NCBI GenBank assembly: GCA_963750735.1
Contig: CAVVRY010000007.1
Coordinates: 372,001 to 436,000, forward strand
DNA: 64,000 bases
Direction: 5' to 3'
From: JANTGF01 sp963750735
GTDB taxonomy: Bacteria > Bacteroidota > Bacteroidia > Bacteroidales > VadinHA17
Below are positions 39,410-48,485 of this stretch, in pieces (position 1 is the first letter of the stretch; each line of letters opens with the position of its first letter). The notes under the pieces were generated by a model, which saw only the letters and a program-made list of their open reading frames with translations, did no database searches and was not told the DNA's origin. The position numbers were made by a program, and so were the translations under genes.

Positions 39410-40237
39410 TTACCTAAGAGATGGAATTAGGTTTAAAGAATCGGCAGCATTCATCATCCTGGCCACCTGGTTTACCAGAACAAAATCAACCCCATAATCG
39501 AATAATTTCTTAAGGTCTTCGGGAGAATCTGTACAACAATAATTCACTCCAATCTCCTCAGCTTTTAGCTTAGATGTAAAACCCTTAATTTTGCCATCGA
39601 CCTCAACCTTGTATAACTGAATAAAATCGCTTTCCAGATCAAGGGTTAGCTTTACATATTCATCCATACTGTCCTGGCGATCCATGTTGCATATCAGAAT
39701 GTTAGGATCAACATTTTTTGCCGCAGCCGCAGCTTTAATTTCACAAGCCAGGAATGCCTGATGTGTTTTCTTTTCATCAACAAGAACACGAGCTACTTTC
39801 TCACCCATTTCAGCCCCACCCTTTAAATGTACATTGATCCAAATATTTCCTGGTATTACGGATAAGGCTTCCCTTAGAGTTGGGATTCTTTCTCCTTTAA
39901 ATTCAGGGGACTTCCAACTTCCAGCATCCAATAATCTTGCCTGTTCTAGATTAAAATCGCTGATTTTACCTTGTCCATTTGTTGTTCTGTCCACAGTATT
40001 ATCATGCAAAACAACCAGGTGATTATCCGATGTTAGTTGCACATCAAGTTCAATCATTTGAACTCCCAATCGAACGGCTTCCTTAAAAGCTGAAATAGTG
40101 TTTTCAGGGTGCGTATCCATGGCTCCTCTGTGTGCACAGATTCCATGTATTGGCATTTCCGGAATATTCTGTGCATTGAGAACAGTAATAGAGAGAAATA
40201 AGAAAATAAAGTTTAGCCCTTTCAGAAATACTTTCAT
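39410..40237 (-). CDS. Secreted glycerophosphodiester phosphodiesterase (copy A)
   Basis: 275 residues with a signal peptide (cleavage near LNAQ). GDPD motifs are complete: ICAHRGAMDTHPENT with catalytic His and Arg, ELDVQLTSDNHLVVLHD with metal Glu/Asp and second His, and the C-terminal GVDFVLVNQVARM. It hydrolyses glycerophosphodiesters to glycerol-3-phosphate plus an alcohol in the periplasm. It overlaps the upstream copy by 4 bases (ATGA), indicating translational coupling. The C-terminal LVNQ replaces the more usual VTDxP seen in copy B. Confidence 0.88.
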   Translation of the reverse strand: MKVFLKGLNFIFLFLSITVLNAQNIPEMPIHGICAHRGAMDTHPENTISAFKEAVRLGVQMIELDVQLTSDNHLVVLHDNTVDRTTNGQGKISDFNLEQARLLDAGSWKSPEFKGERIPTLREALSVIPGNIWINVHLKGGAEMGEKVARVLVDEKKTHQAFLACEIKAAAAAKNVDPNILICNMDRQDSMDEYVKLTLDLESDFIQLYKVEVDGKIKGFTSKLKAEEIGVNYCCTDSPEDLKKLFDYGVDFVLVNQVARMMNAADSLNLIPSLR

Positions 40238-41064
40238 CTGGCCTTCATTGATTCAATAAGCTCAATTAATTTATCAGGAGAATCAGTAATGATTCCATCT
40301 ACCCCATATTCAATCATTTTAGTCATATCATCCTCCTCATCTACCGTCCAGGTAAAAACGCCAAGGCCCATTTGTTTTACGCTATCAACTGAAGCAGCGT
40401 TTAGCATACTATAATGAACAGCAATGCCATCATATAAAAATTCCTGGATTTCATTCTTCTTGTTTTTAGTTTGTAAGGAATGATAATAACTCTTAAAGTT
40501 CCTGCCAAGTAAATAGTAGGTAATTATTTCATTATCCAGAATTTTAACACGTTCAACGGTTTTCTTATTAAATGACTGCACAATGGTCCATGAATGAGCA
40601 TTAAAATGTTGAATAGTCTCTACTGTTCTCTTCTCAATTCCTGGATAGAGCTCATCACCTGACTTTATCTCTATGAGCACTGTAGCTTTTCCATTAACAG
40701 CTTGAAGCACTTCCTCCAGGGTTGAAATCTTTTCTCCCTTAAAACGACTGTCATACCAACTTCCTGCATCAAGCGTTTTAATATAACTATATGTCAAACT
40801 ATCGACTTTACCTTTACCATTTGTTGTACGATCAACTTTGGTATCATGAATTACAACTACAACTGAGTCAATTGTTTGCTCTATGTCGATTTCGATCATA
40901 TCTACGCCTAAGTTGAGTGCATTTTGAAATGCGGCCATTGTATTTTCAGGAGCAAGATTTGACCCTCCTCTATGGGCAATAATCTTAATATCAGATTTTT
41001 CTAGCCTAGCCATAATTAATAGTAAAATAAAAATAAATACTGTAGATACTGAACCTAATTTCAT
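40234..41064 (-). CDS. Glycerophosphodiester phosphodiesterase (copy B)
   Basis: 276 residues; N-terminal hydrophobic segment (VSTVFIFILLLIMA) acts as a signal or anchor. Motifs IIAHRGGSNLAPENT, EIDIEQTIDSVVVVIHD, TVLIEIKSG, FTWTVDEEDDM and the final GIITDSPDKLIEL are the canonical GDPD set. It is related to, but clearly diverged from, the overlapping downstream copy, so the pair is an old tandem duplication or a combination of two subtypes. It is the first gene of the pair. Confidence 0.88.
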   Translation of the reverse strand: MKLGSVSTVFIFILLLIMARLEKSDIKIIAHRGGSNLAPENTMAAFQNALNLGVDMIEIDIEQTIDSVVVVIHDTKVDRTTNGKGKVDSLTYSYIKTLDAGSWYDSRFKGEKISTLEEVLQAVNGKATVLIEIKSGDELYPGIEKRTVETIQHFNAHSWTIVQSFNKKTVERVKILDNEIITYYLLGRNFKSYYHSLQTKNKKNEIQEFLYDGIAVHYSMLNAASVDSVKQMGLGVFTWTVDEEDDMTKMIEYGVDGIITDSPDKLIELIESMKAR

Positions 41065-41144
41065 ATTGAAATTTTAATTTATAGGAAGAATTGGGTTTTG
41101 ACCAAAATATATTTTATAAGGTAGTTGCTAACTCTTTACTCTTT

Positions 41145-41247
41145 ACTTCTTACTCTTACTCTTACTTCTTACTTCTTACTTCTCACTTCTCACTTCTTAC
41201 TTCTTACTTCTTACTTCTCACTTCTCACTTCTTACTTCTTACTTCTC
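41145..41247. repeat. Heptanucleotide tandem repeat (ACTTCTY)n
   Basis: From 41164 to 41247 there are 12 perfect consecutive units of ACTTCTT or ACTTCTC; the last base runs T T C C T T T C C T T C, suggesting a longer unit. Preceding 41145-41163 holds one unit and two 6-base variants. It lies immediately after the stop of the metallophosphoesterase gene (6 bases), so on its mRNA it is a purine-rich GAAGT repeat in the 3' region. It is not coding. Confidence 0.9.
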
Positions 41248-41253
41248 ACTATA

Positions 41254-42399
41254 CTATTTCCTTCTTTCCACCAATATTTCGTCAACAAGCTCTCCGTTAA
41301 TATCAATTGCTTTCATAGTTGTGCTTTCCAGGCCAACATCAATCCGCATGAAGTGTTCTATCTTTTTATATTTTACAGTTTCTGGTTGTATAGCATCTGT
41401 ATCATATAAAGGAGCACCACCGCCGGCAGTAACTATATAGTGTGTGCCGTTATTAATAGCATGGTGATAGTAGTGATCGTGTCCATTCAAAACTGCAGTA
41501 ACACTATGGCGCTCAAAAATATCACCCCAAAACTCCCGTCTCAAAGCTGCATCTTCAACACGGCTGGATTTTATGCTATAATAGGTTGGATGAAAAAATA
41601 CAAAAATATATCCTGCATCCTCATTTAAAGTTAAAATGTTTTCCAACCATTCTTTTTCCTTCTCAAAATACTTTTTACTAATATTCTGCCAGAATGCATC
41701 TTCTTTCTCACCCTCCAGAAATGCAGGTGCTTCATAATCCGGACCTTCCATATCTAACACTATAAATAAAGCATCGCCAACAGAAAAGAAATAATAACTT
41801 TCATTTCCGGGCAACGAGAAGAAATTATAATAATTATCGGAATCTTGCTCGTGGTTTCCCAAAACAGTGTAATATGGTACATCCCGGGTTAATTTATCAT
41901 TGATTCTAAAAAAATGCTCCCAATCGTTCATATGATTTCCACGGCTTACTAAATCACCGGTATTTACAACAAACAATGGCTCTTCTTTGACTATTCTATT
42001 CACAATCCTTTGATGAAAATCATGGCGAGTACGTGTATCACCCAATACGGCAAAATGAAAGGGTTCTATAGTTTCAGGAAAGGTTGTAAAGGTCCCTTTT
42101 CCAAGATCTGATCCGTCTTTCAATACATCGTAGGTATATGTTGTATTGGGTTCAAGGTGAGTTATAATTGATTTATGCTGCTTATACTGATTTACTTCCT
42201 GCAAAATACTGTCATCATTCATAACTAAAGTTGTTCCTTCAAATGTTGACCAACAAATGGTCACCTCTTCATGCGACATTTTCTGAAGATAGGGTCCTAA
42301 TAATTTTACTGGTGGTGCCTCTGTTTTGGTTGTACATTCTGTAAAAAAAGGCACAAGCGCCAATAATAAAATGATATTAAAAATTTGAAAACGATTCAT
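41254..42399 (-). CDS. Metallophosphoesterase lipoprotein (purple acid phosphatase-like)
   Basis: 381 residues. Signal peptide with lipobox (FFTEC). An N-terminal fibronectin/PAP-like domain (LGPYLQKMSHEEVTICW, LEPNTTYTYDV) precedes the calcineurin-like phosphoesterase: GDTRTRHDF, NTGDLVSRG, VLGNHEQD, FFHPTYYS and NGHDHYYHH supply the two-metal ligands. The order matches purple acid phosphatase-type enzymes, which release phosphate from organic esters at the cell surface. The neighbouring GDPD pair yields phosphate-containing products, so a phosphate-scavenging group is plausible. Confidence 0.88.
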   Translation of the reverse strand: MNRFQIFNIILLLALVPFFTECTTKTEAPPVKLLGPYLQKMSHEEVTICWSTFEGTTLVMNDDSILQEVNQYKQHKSIITHLEPNTTYTYDVLKDGSDLGKGTFTTFPETIEPFHFAVLGDTRTRHDFHQRIVNRIVKEEPLFVVNTGDLVSRGNHMNDWEHFFRINDKLTRDVPYYTVLGNHEQDSDNYYNFFSLPGNESYYFFSVGDALFIVLDMEGPDYEAPAFLEGEKEDAFWQNISKKYFEKEKEWLENILTLNEDAGYIFVFFHPTYYSIKSSRVEDAALRREFWGDIFERHSVTAVLNGHDHYYHHAINNGTHYIVTAGGGAPLYDTDAIQPETVKYKKIEHFMRIDVGLESTTMKAIDINGELVDEILVERRK

Positions 42400-42535
42400 A
42401 ATAGTTTGTTTCTAGTTTTATTTAAATATTTGACAAAAGTAATATAATTTGCCCTTCAAAGCTGTATGCAAATTTAATTAAGAAATAAATAAGGAGAATA
42501 AGAGGGGAAATTAATGCATTAAAAAAGCTGTGGAA

Positions 42536-43388
42536 TTATCGGAACAACTTACGATAATCAGAAGGTGTTTTTTTCATTATTGTCTTAAAATAATGATTAA
42601 AATTTGCCAAATTGTTATATCCGCTTTCATAACAGATTTGTGTAATAGACTTGTCTGTTTCCGTTAGCATCTTAGCAGCCAGACCAATTCGTACTCTTTT
42701 AACATATTGCATAAATGTGGAATTGGTCTTTTTCTTGAAATACCTGCAAAATGATCCAGGAGCCATGTGAAGTAAGGCTGCAGCCTCCTCAAGCTTAATC
42801 CCTTCTTCAATATTTAAAAATACATATTCATATACCTTATTAATCTGGCCAAGATCCTTGGTAAAAGAAAAAGAATAGGTAGTAGTATCTGAAAGGTACT
42901 CTAGATCTTCAATTTGAAGTAATTGATTAAATACCTCAAGCAATTCGATATAACTGGTAAGTCCATTTGAATTAACAAGTCGTTCAAGGTTGCACTTAAT
43001 CTTCTTGGCTTTTTTTCCCTTAAACGAAATACCTCTAGTTTGCTTTCTTCAATAAAGATTCTACCTCCCTTAGTTCAGGAATATTAAAAAAGTCAGATCC
43101 AATTATATTTTCATAAAAATGTGTAGTGATACAGGTTGGAGGGGAATCTTTTCTTGTTTGAAGAATTTCCCAGCTATGGGGTACCTCTGGACCAAGAAGG
43201 ACAAGATCATTTGCTTCAAAACTTGAAATATTATTGCCTACTATGCGTCTTCCCGAGCCACAAACAATAAAATTTAACTCAAAATTCTTATGAGAATGAA
43301 TTTTGGGTTCTCGTTCAGCAAGCTGAATTTCCCGGATAATGAACGAATGCTTGTCTGGGACATGAATCTTTTCAAATACATATTCCAT
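42536..43388 (-). CDS. AraC family regulator with cupin domain, frameshifted
   Basis: An N-terminal cupin sensor (HSHKNFELNFIVCGSGRRIVG, VLLGPEVPHSWEI) reads from ATG 43388 to KKAN, where TAG at 43035-43037 stops the frame. Skipping one T gives RGISFKGKKAKKIKCNLERL and the rest, including two helix-turn-helix units (LEEAAALLHMAPGSFCRYF, SITQICYESGYNNLANFNHYF) and the end TPSDYRKLF. The total is 284 codons plus one base. It is divergent from the lyase gene that starts the catabolic cluster, so it probably senses an inducing sugar and regulates that operon. Confidence 0.85.
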
Positions 43389-43550
43389 TTTAAGAATTTT
43401 AACCTTTTTAGCAAATATATAAATATTATATTGATTATTGGTTAAAAAACAATGCGATTTGAATAAAATAATGGAAGTTTTATTTACTCATTTCACGTTA
43501 CTTTGTTATGGTAATATATCTTATAAACCTTCTTTAACTATCTAAGTGCT
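43389..43550. promoter_or_regulatory. Divergent control region between the AraC gene and the catabolic cluster
   Basis: 162 AT-rich bases between divergent starts. Toward the lyase gene, GTTACTTTG at 43497-43505 is one base off a TAnnTTTG box and ends 46 bases before ATG 43551. No obvious inverted repeat for the AraC protein is visible by eye. Placement as the cluster's control region is inferred from gene order. Confidence 0.4.
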
Positions 43551-44450
43551 ATGAAATCTCCATTAAAGGGAATTATTCCTCCGATGATCACCCCTCTCAA
43601 TAATTATAATGAACTTGATCATCAAGGCCTACATAATTTAATTGAACATTTAATTTCAGGTGGAATTCATGGGCTGTTTATACTTGGAACCAATGGTGAA
43701 GCTCCATCACTCACTTATGAATTAAGAAAAGAAATTATAAAAAGAACCTGCGACCAGGTAGATAAACGAGTACCAGTTTTGGTAGGAATAACTGATACTT
43801 CAATTGAAGGATCATTTGAATTATCAGAATATTCCAAGAAAGTAGGTGCAGATGCTGTTGTAGTTGCCCCCCCATATTATTTTCCTGTTTCCCAGGCTGA
43901 AATGATGGATTATTTTGAAGCTTTAGCACCAAATCTTGCTCTTCCTTTTTTAGTGTACAATATGCCAAGCCACACCAAAGTCCACCTGTCAATTGAGACA
44001 GTTAATTTAGCCAAGGAACTGGGGGCCTTAGGCATTAAGGATAGCTCAGGTGACTTGTTTTACCTATATACACTTATTGACAAATTTAAAAATTCTCCTG
44101 AGTTCTCAATTATAACTGGAACTGAACTGTTTATACCTGAAACAATTATGAATGGTGGGCATGGAGCCATAGCTGGAGGTGCAAATATATTTCCAAATCT
44201 TTTTGTTCAGTTATATGAGGCTTCCTTAAGAAAAGACCATAAGACCATCGCCAGTCTCCGGAATAAGTTGATGATAATTTATTCAGGGATTTATAGTGTT
44301 GGGAAATATGCATCAAGGATTACAAAGGGTACCAAGTGTGCTTTGTCTGTTATGAATATATGCAACGATTATATGGCTCCACCACTAAATAGATTTAACG
44401 GTGCAGAAAGAAAACAAATTGAAAAATATTTAAGCGAGCTTAGTTTTTAG
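43551..44450 (+). CDS. DapA/NanA-family lyase (probable N-acylneuraminate lyase or 2-keto-3-deoxy acid aldolase)
   Basis: 299 residues, class I aldolase TIM barrel. LGTNGEAPSLT is the GTxGE carboxylate-binding motif, Tyr136 (FLVYNMP) and Schiff-base Lys163 (LGIKDSSGD) align closely with Y137/K165 of E. coli NanA and Y133/K161 of DapA. These motifs do not separate NanA from DapA or from other 2-oxo acid aldolases. Context (symporter, sialidase-like propellers, NagA) favours cleavage of a nonulosonic or keto-deoxy sugar to pyruvate. No NanE, NanK or epimerase is seen in the window. First gene of the cluster; the next starts 12 bases later. Confidence 0.8.
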   Translation: MKSPLKGIIPPMITPLNNYNELDHQGLHNLIEHLISGGIHGLFILGTNGEAPSLTYELRKEIIKRTCDQVDKRVPVLVGITDTSIEGSFELSEYSKKVGADAVVVAPPYYFPVSQAEMMDYFEALAPNLALPFLVYNMPSHTKVHLSIETVNLAKELGALGIKDSSGDLFYLYTLIDKFKNSPEFSIITGTELFIPETIMNGGHGAIAGGANIFPNLFVQLYEASLRKDHKTIASLRNKLMIIYSGIYSVGKYASRITKGTKCALSVMNICNDYMAPPLNRFNGAERKQIEKYLSELSF

Positions 44451-44462
44451 CACAAAATTAGT

Positions 44463-45977
44463 ATGAAGCTACCTGTTTTTGACCTCGTCATTTTTATAAT
44501 AGTAACATTTGGGAATGTTTTGTTCGGAGCCAGTTTCTATTTCAGGAATAAAACTTCAGCTCAATTTACTTCCGGCGGCGGGAAATTGCCAGCATGGATA
44601 GTTGGCATGTCAATATTTGCAACTTTTGTTAGTAGTATTAGTTTTTTGGCATTACCTGGAAAAGCATATATGTCGAATTGGAATGCCCTGGTATTCAGTT
44701 TTTCTATTCCTATAGCATCCATTCTTGCCGTTAAGTTTTTTGTCCCCTTATACAGAAGCCTTGGTAGCATATCAGCATACAATTATCTTGAAGTGCGTTT
44801 TGGAATGTGGGCACGTATTTATGCATCAATTTGCTATATGCTCACACAGCTAATGCGCACTGGAGCTATTCTATTATTATTGGCCTTACCGCTTAATGCC
44901 CTGTTTGGCTGGGATATCAAGACAATTATAATTGTAACAGGGATTGCCGTAACAGCTTATTCTATGCTTGGAGGTATTCAGGCTGTAATCTGGACTGATG
45001 CAATTCAGGGGATCATTTTGATTACCGGAGCCCTGGTAAGTGCTGCTGTATTAACATTTTCGATGCCTGAAGGTCCATCACAGATATTTGAAATTGCATC
45101 AGCCAATAATAAATTTAGCCTTGGAAGTTTTGGAACCAGTTTGGTTGATTCGACATTTTGGGTGGTCCTCATTTACAGTTTATTTATTAACCTGCAAAAC
45201 TTTGGCATCGATCAAAACTTTGTACAGCGGTATATGACAACAGGCTCTGTGAAAGAAGCCAAATCATCCACCTTATTTGGGTCCTTATTGTATCTTCCGG
45301 TTTCAATCCTATTCTTTTATATTGGTACAGCTCTCTATTCATATTATACTGCACAGCCCGATTTACTACCTCCTGAACTTAAAGTACAAGGAGCCGGTGA
45401 TAAGGTATTTCCTTATTTTATTGTGAATGCTCTGCCAACTGGGGTTACCGGATTTCTTATTGCTGCGATATTTGCAGCAGGGATGAGCACAATTTCTACC
45501 AGCATTAACAGTACGGCCACAATTATTCTTACTGATTATTATAAGCGGTTTTTCAAAAAAGATGCCACCGGAAAAGCCGAAATGAAGGTTCTATACACTT
45601 CTTCGATGATATTTGGGTTGTTGGGGGTTTCTATTTCATTGGCACTTGTAGGCGTTGAAAGTGTTTTGGATGCCTGGTGGTCACTCGCTTCAATATTTAG
45701 TGGTGGTATGCTTGGTCTCTTCCTGCTGGCATTCCTTTCAAAAAAAGTACGGAATATCGATGCTGCTATTGGTGTTATTATAGGGGTTGTTGTAATTGTT
45801 TGGATGAGTTTATCTCCACTCTATTTTACAGGAGAAAACCTTTTAGCTTTCAAAAGCCCGTTCCACAGTAACCTGACTATCGTTATTGGCACCTTGGTCA
45901 TTTTCCTTGTTGGTTTTATAACTATGAAGTTCTTTTCAAGAAAGCAAGAAACAAATAGCTCTATCAATATCCAATAA
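44463..45977 (+). CDS. Sodium:solute symporter (SSS family)
   Basis: 504 residues with about 13 transmembrane helices. SSS features include GGGKLPAWIVGMSIFATFVS near the N-terminus, GGIQAVIWTDAIQG and GVTGFLIAAIFAAGMSTIST. The latter includes the conserved Ser/Thr sodium-site region. It would import the sugar acid or sugar acted on by the lyase encoded 12 bases upstream, as SiaT-type SSS members do for sialic acid, but specificity cannot be read from sequence. Since the cluster lacks SusC/SusD, this is its only evident uptake system. Confidence 0.88.
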   Translation: MKLPVFDLVIFIIVTFGNVLFGASFYFRNKTSAQFTSGGGKLPAWIVGMSIFATFVSSISFLALPGKAYMSNWNALVFSFSIPIASILAVKFFVPLYRSLGSISAYNYLEVRFGMWARIYASICYMLTQLMRTGAILLLLALPLNALFGWDIKTIIIVTGIAVTAYSMLGGIQAVIWTDAIQGIILITGALVSAAVLTFSMPEGPSQIFEIASANNKFSLGSFGTSLVDSTFWVVLIYSLFINLQNFGIDQNFVQRYMTTGSVKEAKSSTLFGSLLYLPVSILFFYIGTALYSYYTAQPDLLPPELKVQGAGDKVFPYFIVNALPTGVTGFLIAAIFAAGMSTISTSINSTATIILTDYYKRFFKKDATGKAEMKVLYTSSMIFGLLGVSISLALVGVESVLDAWWSLASIFSGGMLGLFLLAFLSKKVRNIDAAIGVIIGVVVIVWMSLSPLYFTGENLLAFKSPFHSNLTIVIGTLVIFLVGFITMKFFSRKQETNSSINIQ

Positions 45978-45988
45978 TATTAAATTTT

Positions 45989-47083
45989 ATGAAATTACTG
46001 ACTAACTTATTGATCGTTTTGCTCTTCTCTACAGCTATTTTCGCACAAGATCCTTATAAAGGCATTAATGCTATTGTAAAATCAGAATTTATTTACCTTG
46101 CTGAGGATGTTAGTTTTCCCAGCTGCCATGCCTCAACAATTGAAGAAACAAAGGATGGATTTATTGCCTCATGGTTTGGAGGAACTGCAGAAAAAGACCC
46201 GGATGTGGGTGTTTGGGTCAGCACACTCTCCGGATCAAAGTGGTCCCAACCAATTGAAGTAGCTAATGGCATTCAATCCGACAAAAAACGCTTTCCAACC
46301 TGGAACCCTGTTCTCTTTAGTACAGGTTCAGAAATTAAACTGTTTTACAAAGTTGGTCCAACACCCAGAAACTGGTGGGGAGAAGTTATTACAGCTGGAA
46401 TGGACCCTGTAGAATGGTCAGAACCTGAAAAGTTACCTGAAAACATATTTGGCCCTATTAAAAACAAACCAGTACTTCTGCCTAATGGTGATCTCCTAAG
46501 CCCTTCAAGTACAGAAGATAAAGGATGGAGAGTTCATATGGAGATTTCACCTGATATGGGGGAAACATGGACCAGGACTGAAGCTTTAAACGATGGGAAA
46601 AAAATATCCTTAATTCAACCAACTATCCTTCTGCACCCTGATGGAAAAGTCCAAATGTTATGCAGAAGTCGTGGTGATGATATTATTTCATCATGGTCTG
46701 ATGACAATGGGAGAACATGGGGCGATTTTAACTCTATCGGTCTTCCAAACCCAAATTCAGGAATTGATGCGGTAAGCTTAAAAAGTGGACATCATGTTTT
46801 AATCTACAATCATGTTGCCTGCAAAAAAGGAGAGAGATGGGGAGACAGGCATATTTTAAACCTGGCCATATCTAAAGATGGAATAAACTGGGAGGCTGCA
46901 GTATTACTTGAAAACGATCCCGACATTGATGGAGAGTATTCCTATCCGGCTGTTATTCAATCGAAAGATGGTTTAATTCACATTACCTATACATGGAATC
47001 GCAAATTGATAAAACACGTTGTGGTAGATCCAAATAAAATTGAGTCAAAACCTATTCTGAATGGCCAATGGCCGGTTGAATAA
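45989..47083 (+). CDS. Sialidase-like BNR propeller protein 1 (BNR_2/COG4692 type)
   Basis: 364 residues with a signal peptide (cleavage near IFAQ). A six-bladed propeller with Asp-boxes SPDMGETW and SDDNGRTW is clear; FPSCHASTIEETKDG and SWFGGTAEKDPDVGVW are conserved in COG4692 predicted neuraminidases. The arginine FRIP motif of classical GH33 sialidases is absent, so hydrolysis of sialic acid is not assured. It starts 11 bases after the symporter gene and acts outside the inner membrane. It is the first of three such paralogues in this cluster. Confidence 0.8.
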   Translation: MKLLTNLLIVLLFSTAIFAQDPYKGINAIVKSEFIYLAEDVSFPSCHASTIEETKDGFIASWFGGTAEKDPDVGVWVSTLSGSKWSQPIEVANGIQSDKKRFPTWNPVLFSTGSEIKLFYKVGPTPRNWWGEVITAGMDPVEWSEPEKLPENIFGPIKNKPVLLPNGDLLSPSSTEDKGWRVHMEISPDMGETWTRTEALNDGKKISLIQPTILLHPDGKVQMLCRSRGDDIISSWSDDNGRTWGDFNSIGLPNPNSGIDAVSLKSGHHVLIYNHVACKKGERWGDRHILNLAISKDGINWEAAVLLENDPDIDGEYSYPAVIQSKDGLIHITYTWNRKLIKHVVVDPNKIESKPILNGQWPVE

Positions 47084-47155
47084 TACTTGTCATTTTGTGC
47101 TTAATCTATTTATCATAATAACTTGAAATCCAATTTACAATTAACCTGCTAAACT

Positions 47156-48449
47156 ATGAAGACAAGAAGTATTAGCTATTTATTTGCTGCAATTACTCTT
47201 GGATTGGCATGGGCAATGCGTGGGCATTTCGGCCATGAATGGGGTGCTGCCTGGGCTGGTGCCATGGGTGTGATGGCTGTTTTATTGGTTTCCAAAAGAG
47301 AGGATTGGGCCAAAAGGGCCCCGGCCTTGATTGCTATTGGAGCCATAGGCTGGGGTATAAGTGGAATGATGAGTTATGGGATTATTATTGGATATTGCCG
47401 TTCCATATCATTTGGGAATTCTTTTTATGGTTATGCTATGCTGGCAGTTCTTGGGAGCTTGTATGGTTTCATTGGAGGTGGATTATTCGGGCTTGGACTT
47501 GAATCAAGTGATGAAAATAAACCAAAATGGGCAAATCTTATCGCTCAAATGTTTGCTGGTGGATTCTTAGTATGGGGACTCTTAATCTACCAGATGGAAT
47601 GGTTTATGACACCCCCGCGTTCTGAACTTTGGGCCGGATGTCTGGGTGCAGCCATAGCCCTTGCATGGTATCTATATCGACATAATTACAAAAATTCACT
47701 TCGAGTTGCCGGCTATGCAGCTCTGGGAGCCGGATTCGGATTTGCATTTGGCAATTTTCTCCAAACCTTGGGAGCAACCTCCGGAAGTGTCTTATAATTG
47801 GTGGAATGTTATGGAATTCTCGATAGGATTTTTTGGTGGTCTGGGCATGGTATATGCAGTAATGACAAGGGAATGGCCAAAATCTGTCAAACCTTCAAAA
47901 ACGGCTAACTGGATTGGAGTAGTTTTTGTTTTTCTATTCTTGCCACTTTCAAATTATCTGAATGGAATGAGTGTGGAGCGATTTCTTAAGCTTGCAGAAA
48001 GTCTTAAAATTCTCGAGGCACAGCAATATAGCAATAACCAGATGGTGTATGCCGGTTTGTCTTTACTTATCTTTTTTGGAATGGCAATTTATATCTGGAT
48101 AAATTATCTTAAGAATAATGAGAAAATATTGCAGGTTACTCTTCCAGCCATGCTATTTCTGACAACCTTGCATTACACCCTTTTTTCAGGTTTACAGAAA
48201 GGTATGTTCTACCGATCGTTCAGCTTTGCATATTCCGATACTCTTTACATCTTCATCGTAGCGATTATGTTTTTTCTTTGGTTTTTCATGATTCGAAAGG
48301 AAAATAATTTGCCTGTTGAAAATGGAGTAGTTGAAACCAATAAAAGATGGACATTTATTATAATTGGCTTTTTGGTTGTACTCGTTTTGCTTGCTCTGAT
48401 TTCAGTAAATATTCATGATGGACTTCCAGGGTCACACGATAGATTTTAG
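47156..48449 (+). CDS. Polytopic membrane protein of unknown function, frameshifted
   Basis: About 430 residues with 12-13 hydrophobic helices. The N-terminal loop MRGHFGHEWGAAWAGA is strikingly rich in conserved-looking His, Trp and Gly. Near 47785 an extra base in CCGGAAGTGTC shifts the frame (stop TAA 47795-47797), and the protein resumes as VSYNWWNVMEFSIGFFGG to 48449; the total is 431 codons plus one base. It lies between two sialidase-like genes, so it probably moves or modifies the same substrate. I know it only as an unnamed family co-occurring with such propeller genes. Confidence 0.65.
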
Positions 48450-48485
48450 CTTAAAATTCTTTATCATTTTGAAATCTTATCTAAT

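Noticed and set aside
41145..41247. CRISPR-like array
   Set aside because: The units are directly abutting heptamers with no spacers and no cas genes are present.
43551..44450. Naming the lyase dapA or nanA outright
   Set aside because: Tyr136, Lys163 and GTNGE are common to the whole family; context leans to a sugar-acid lyase but does not decide.
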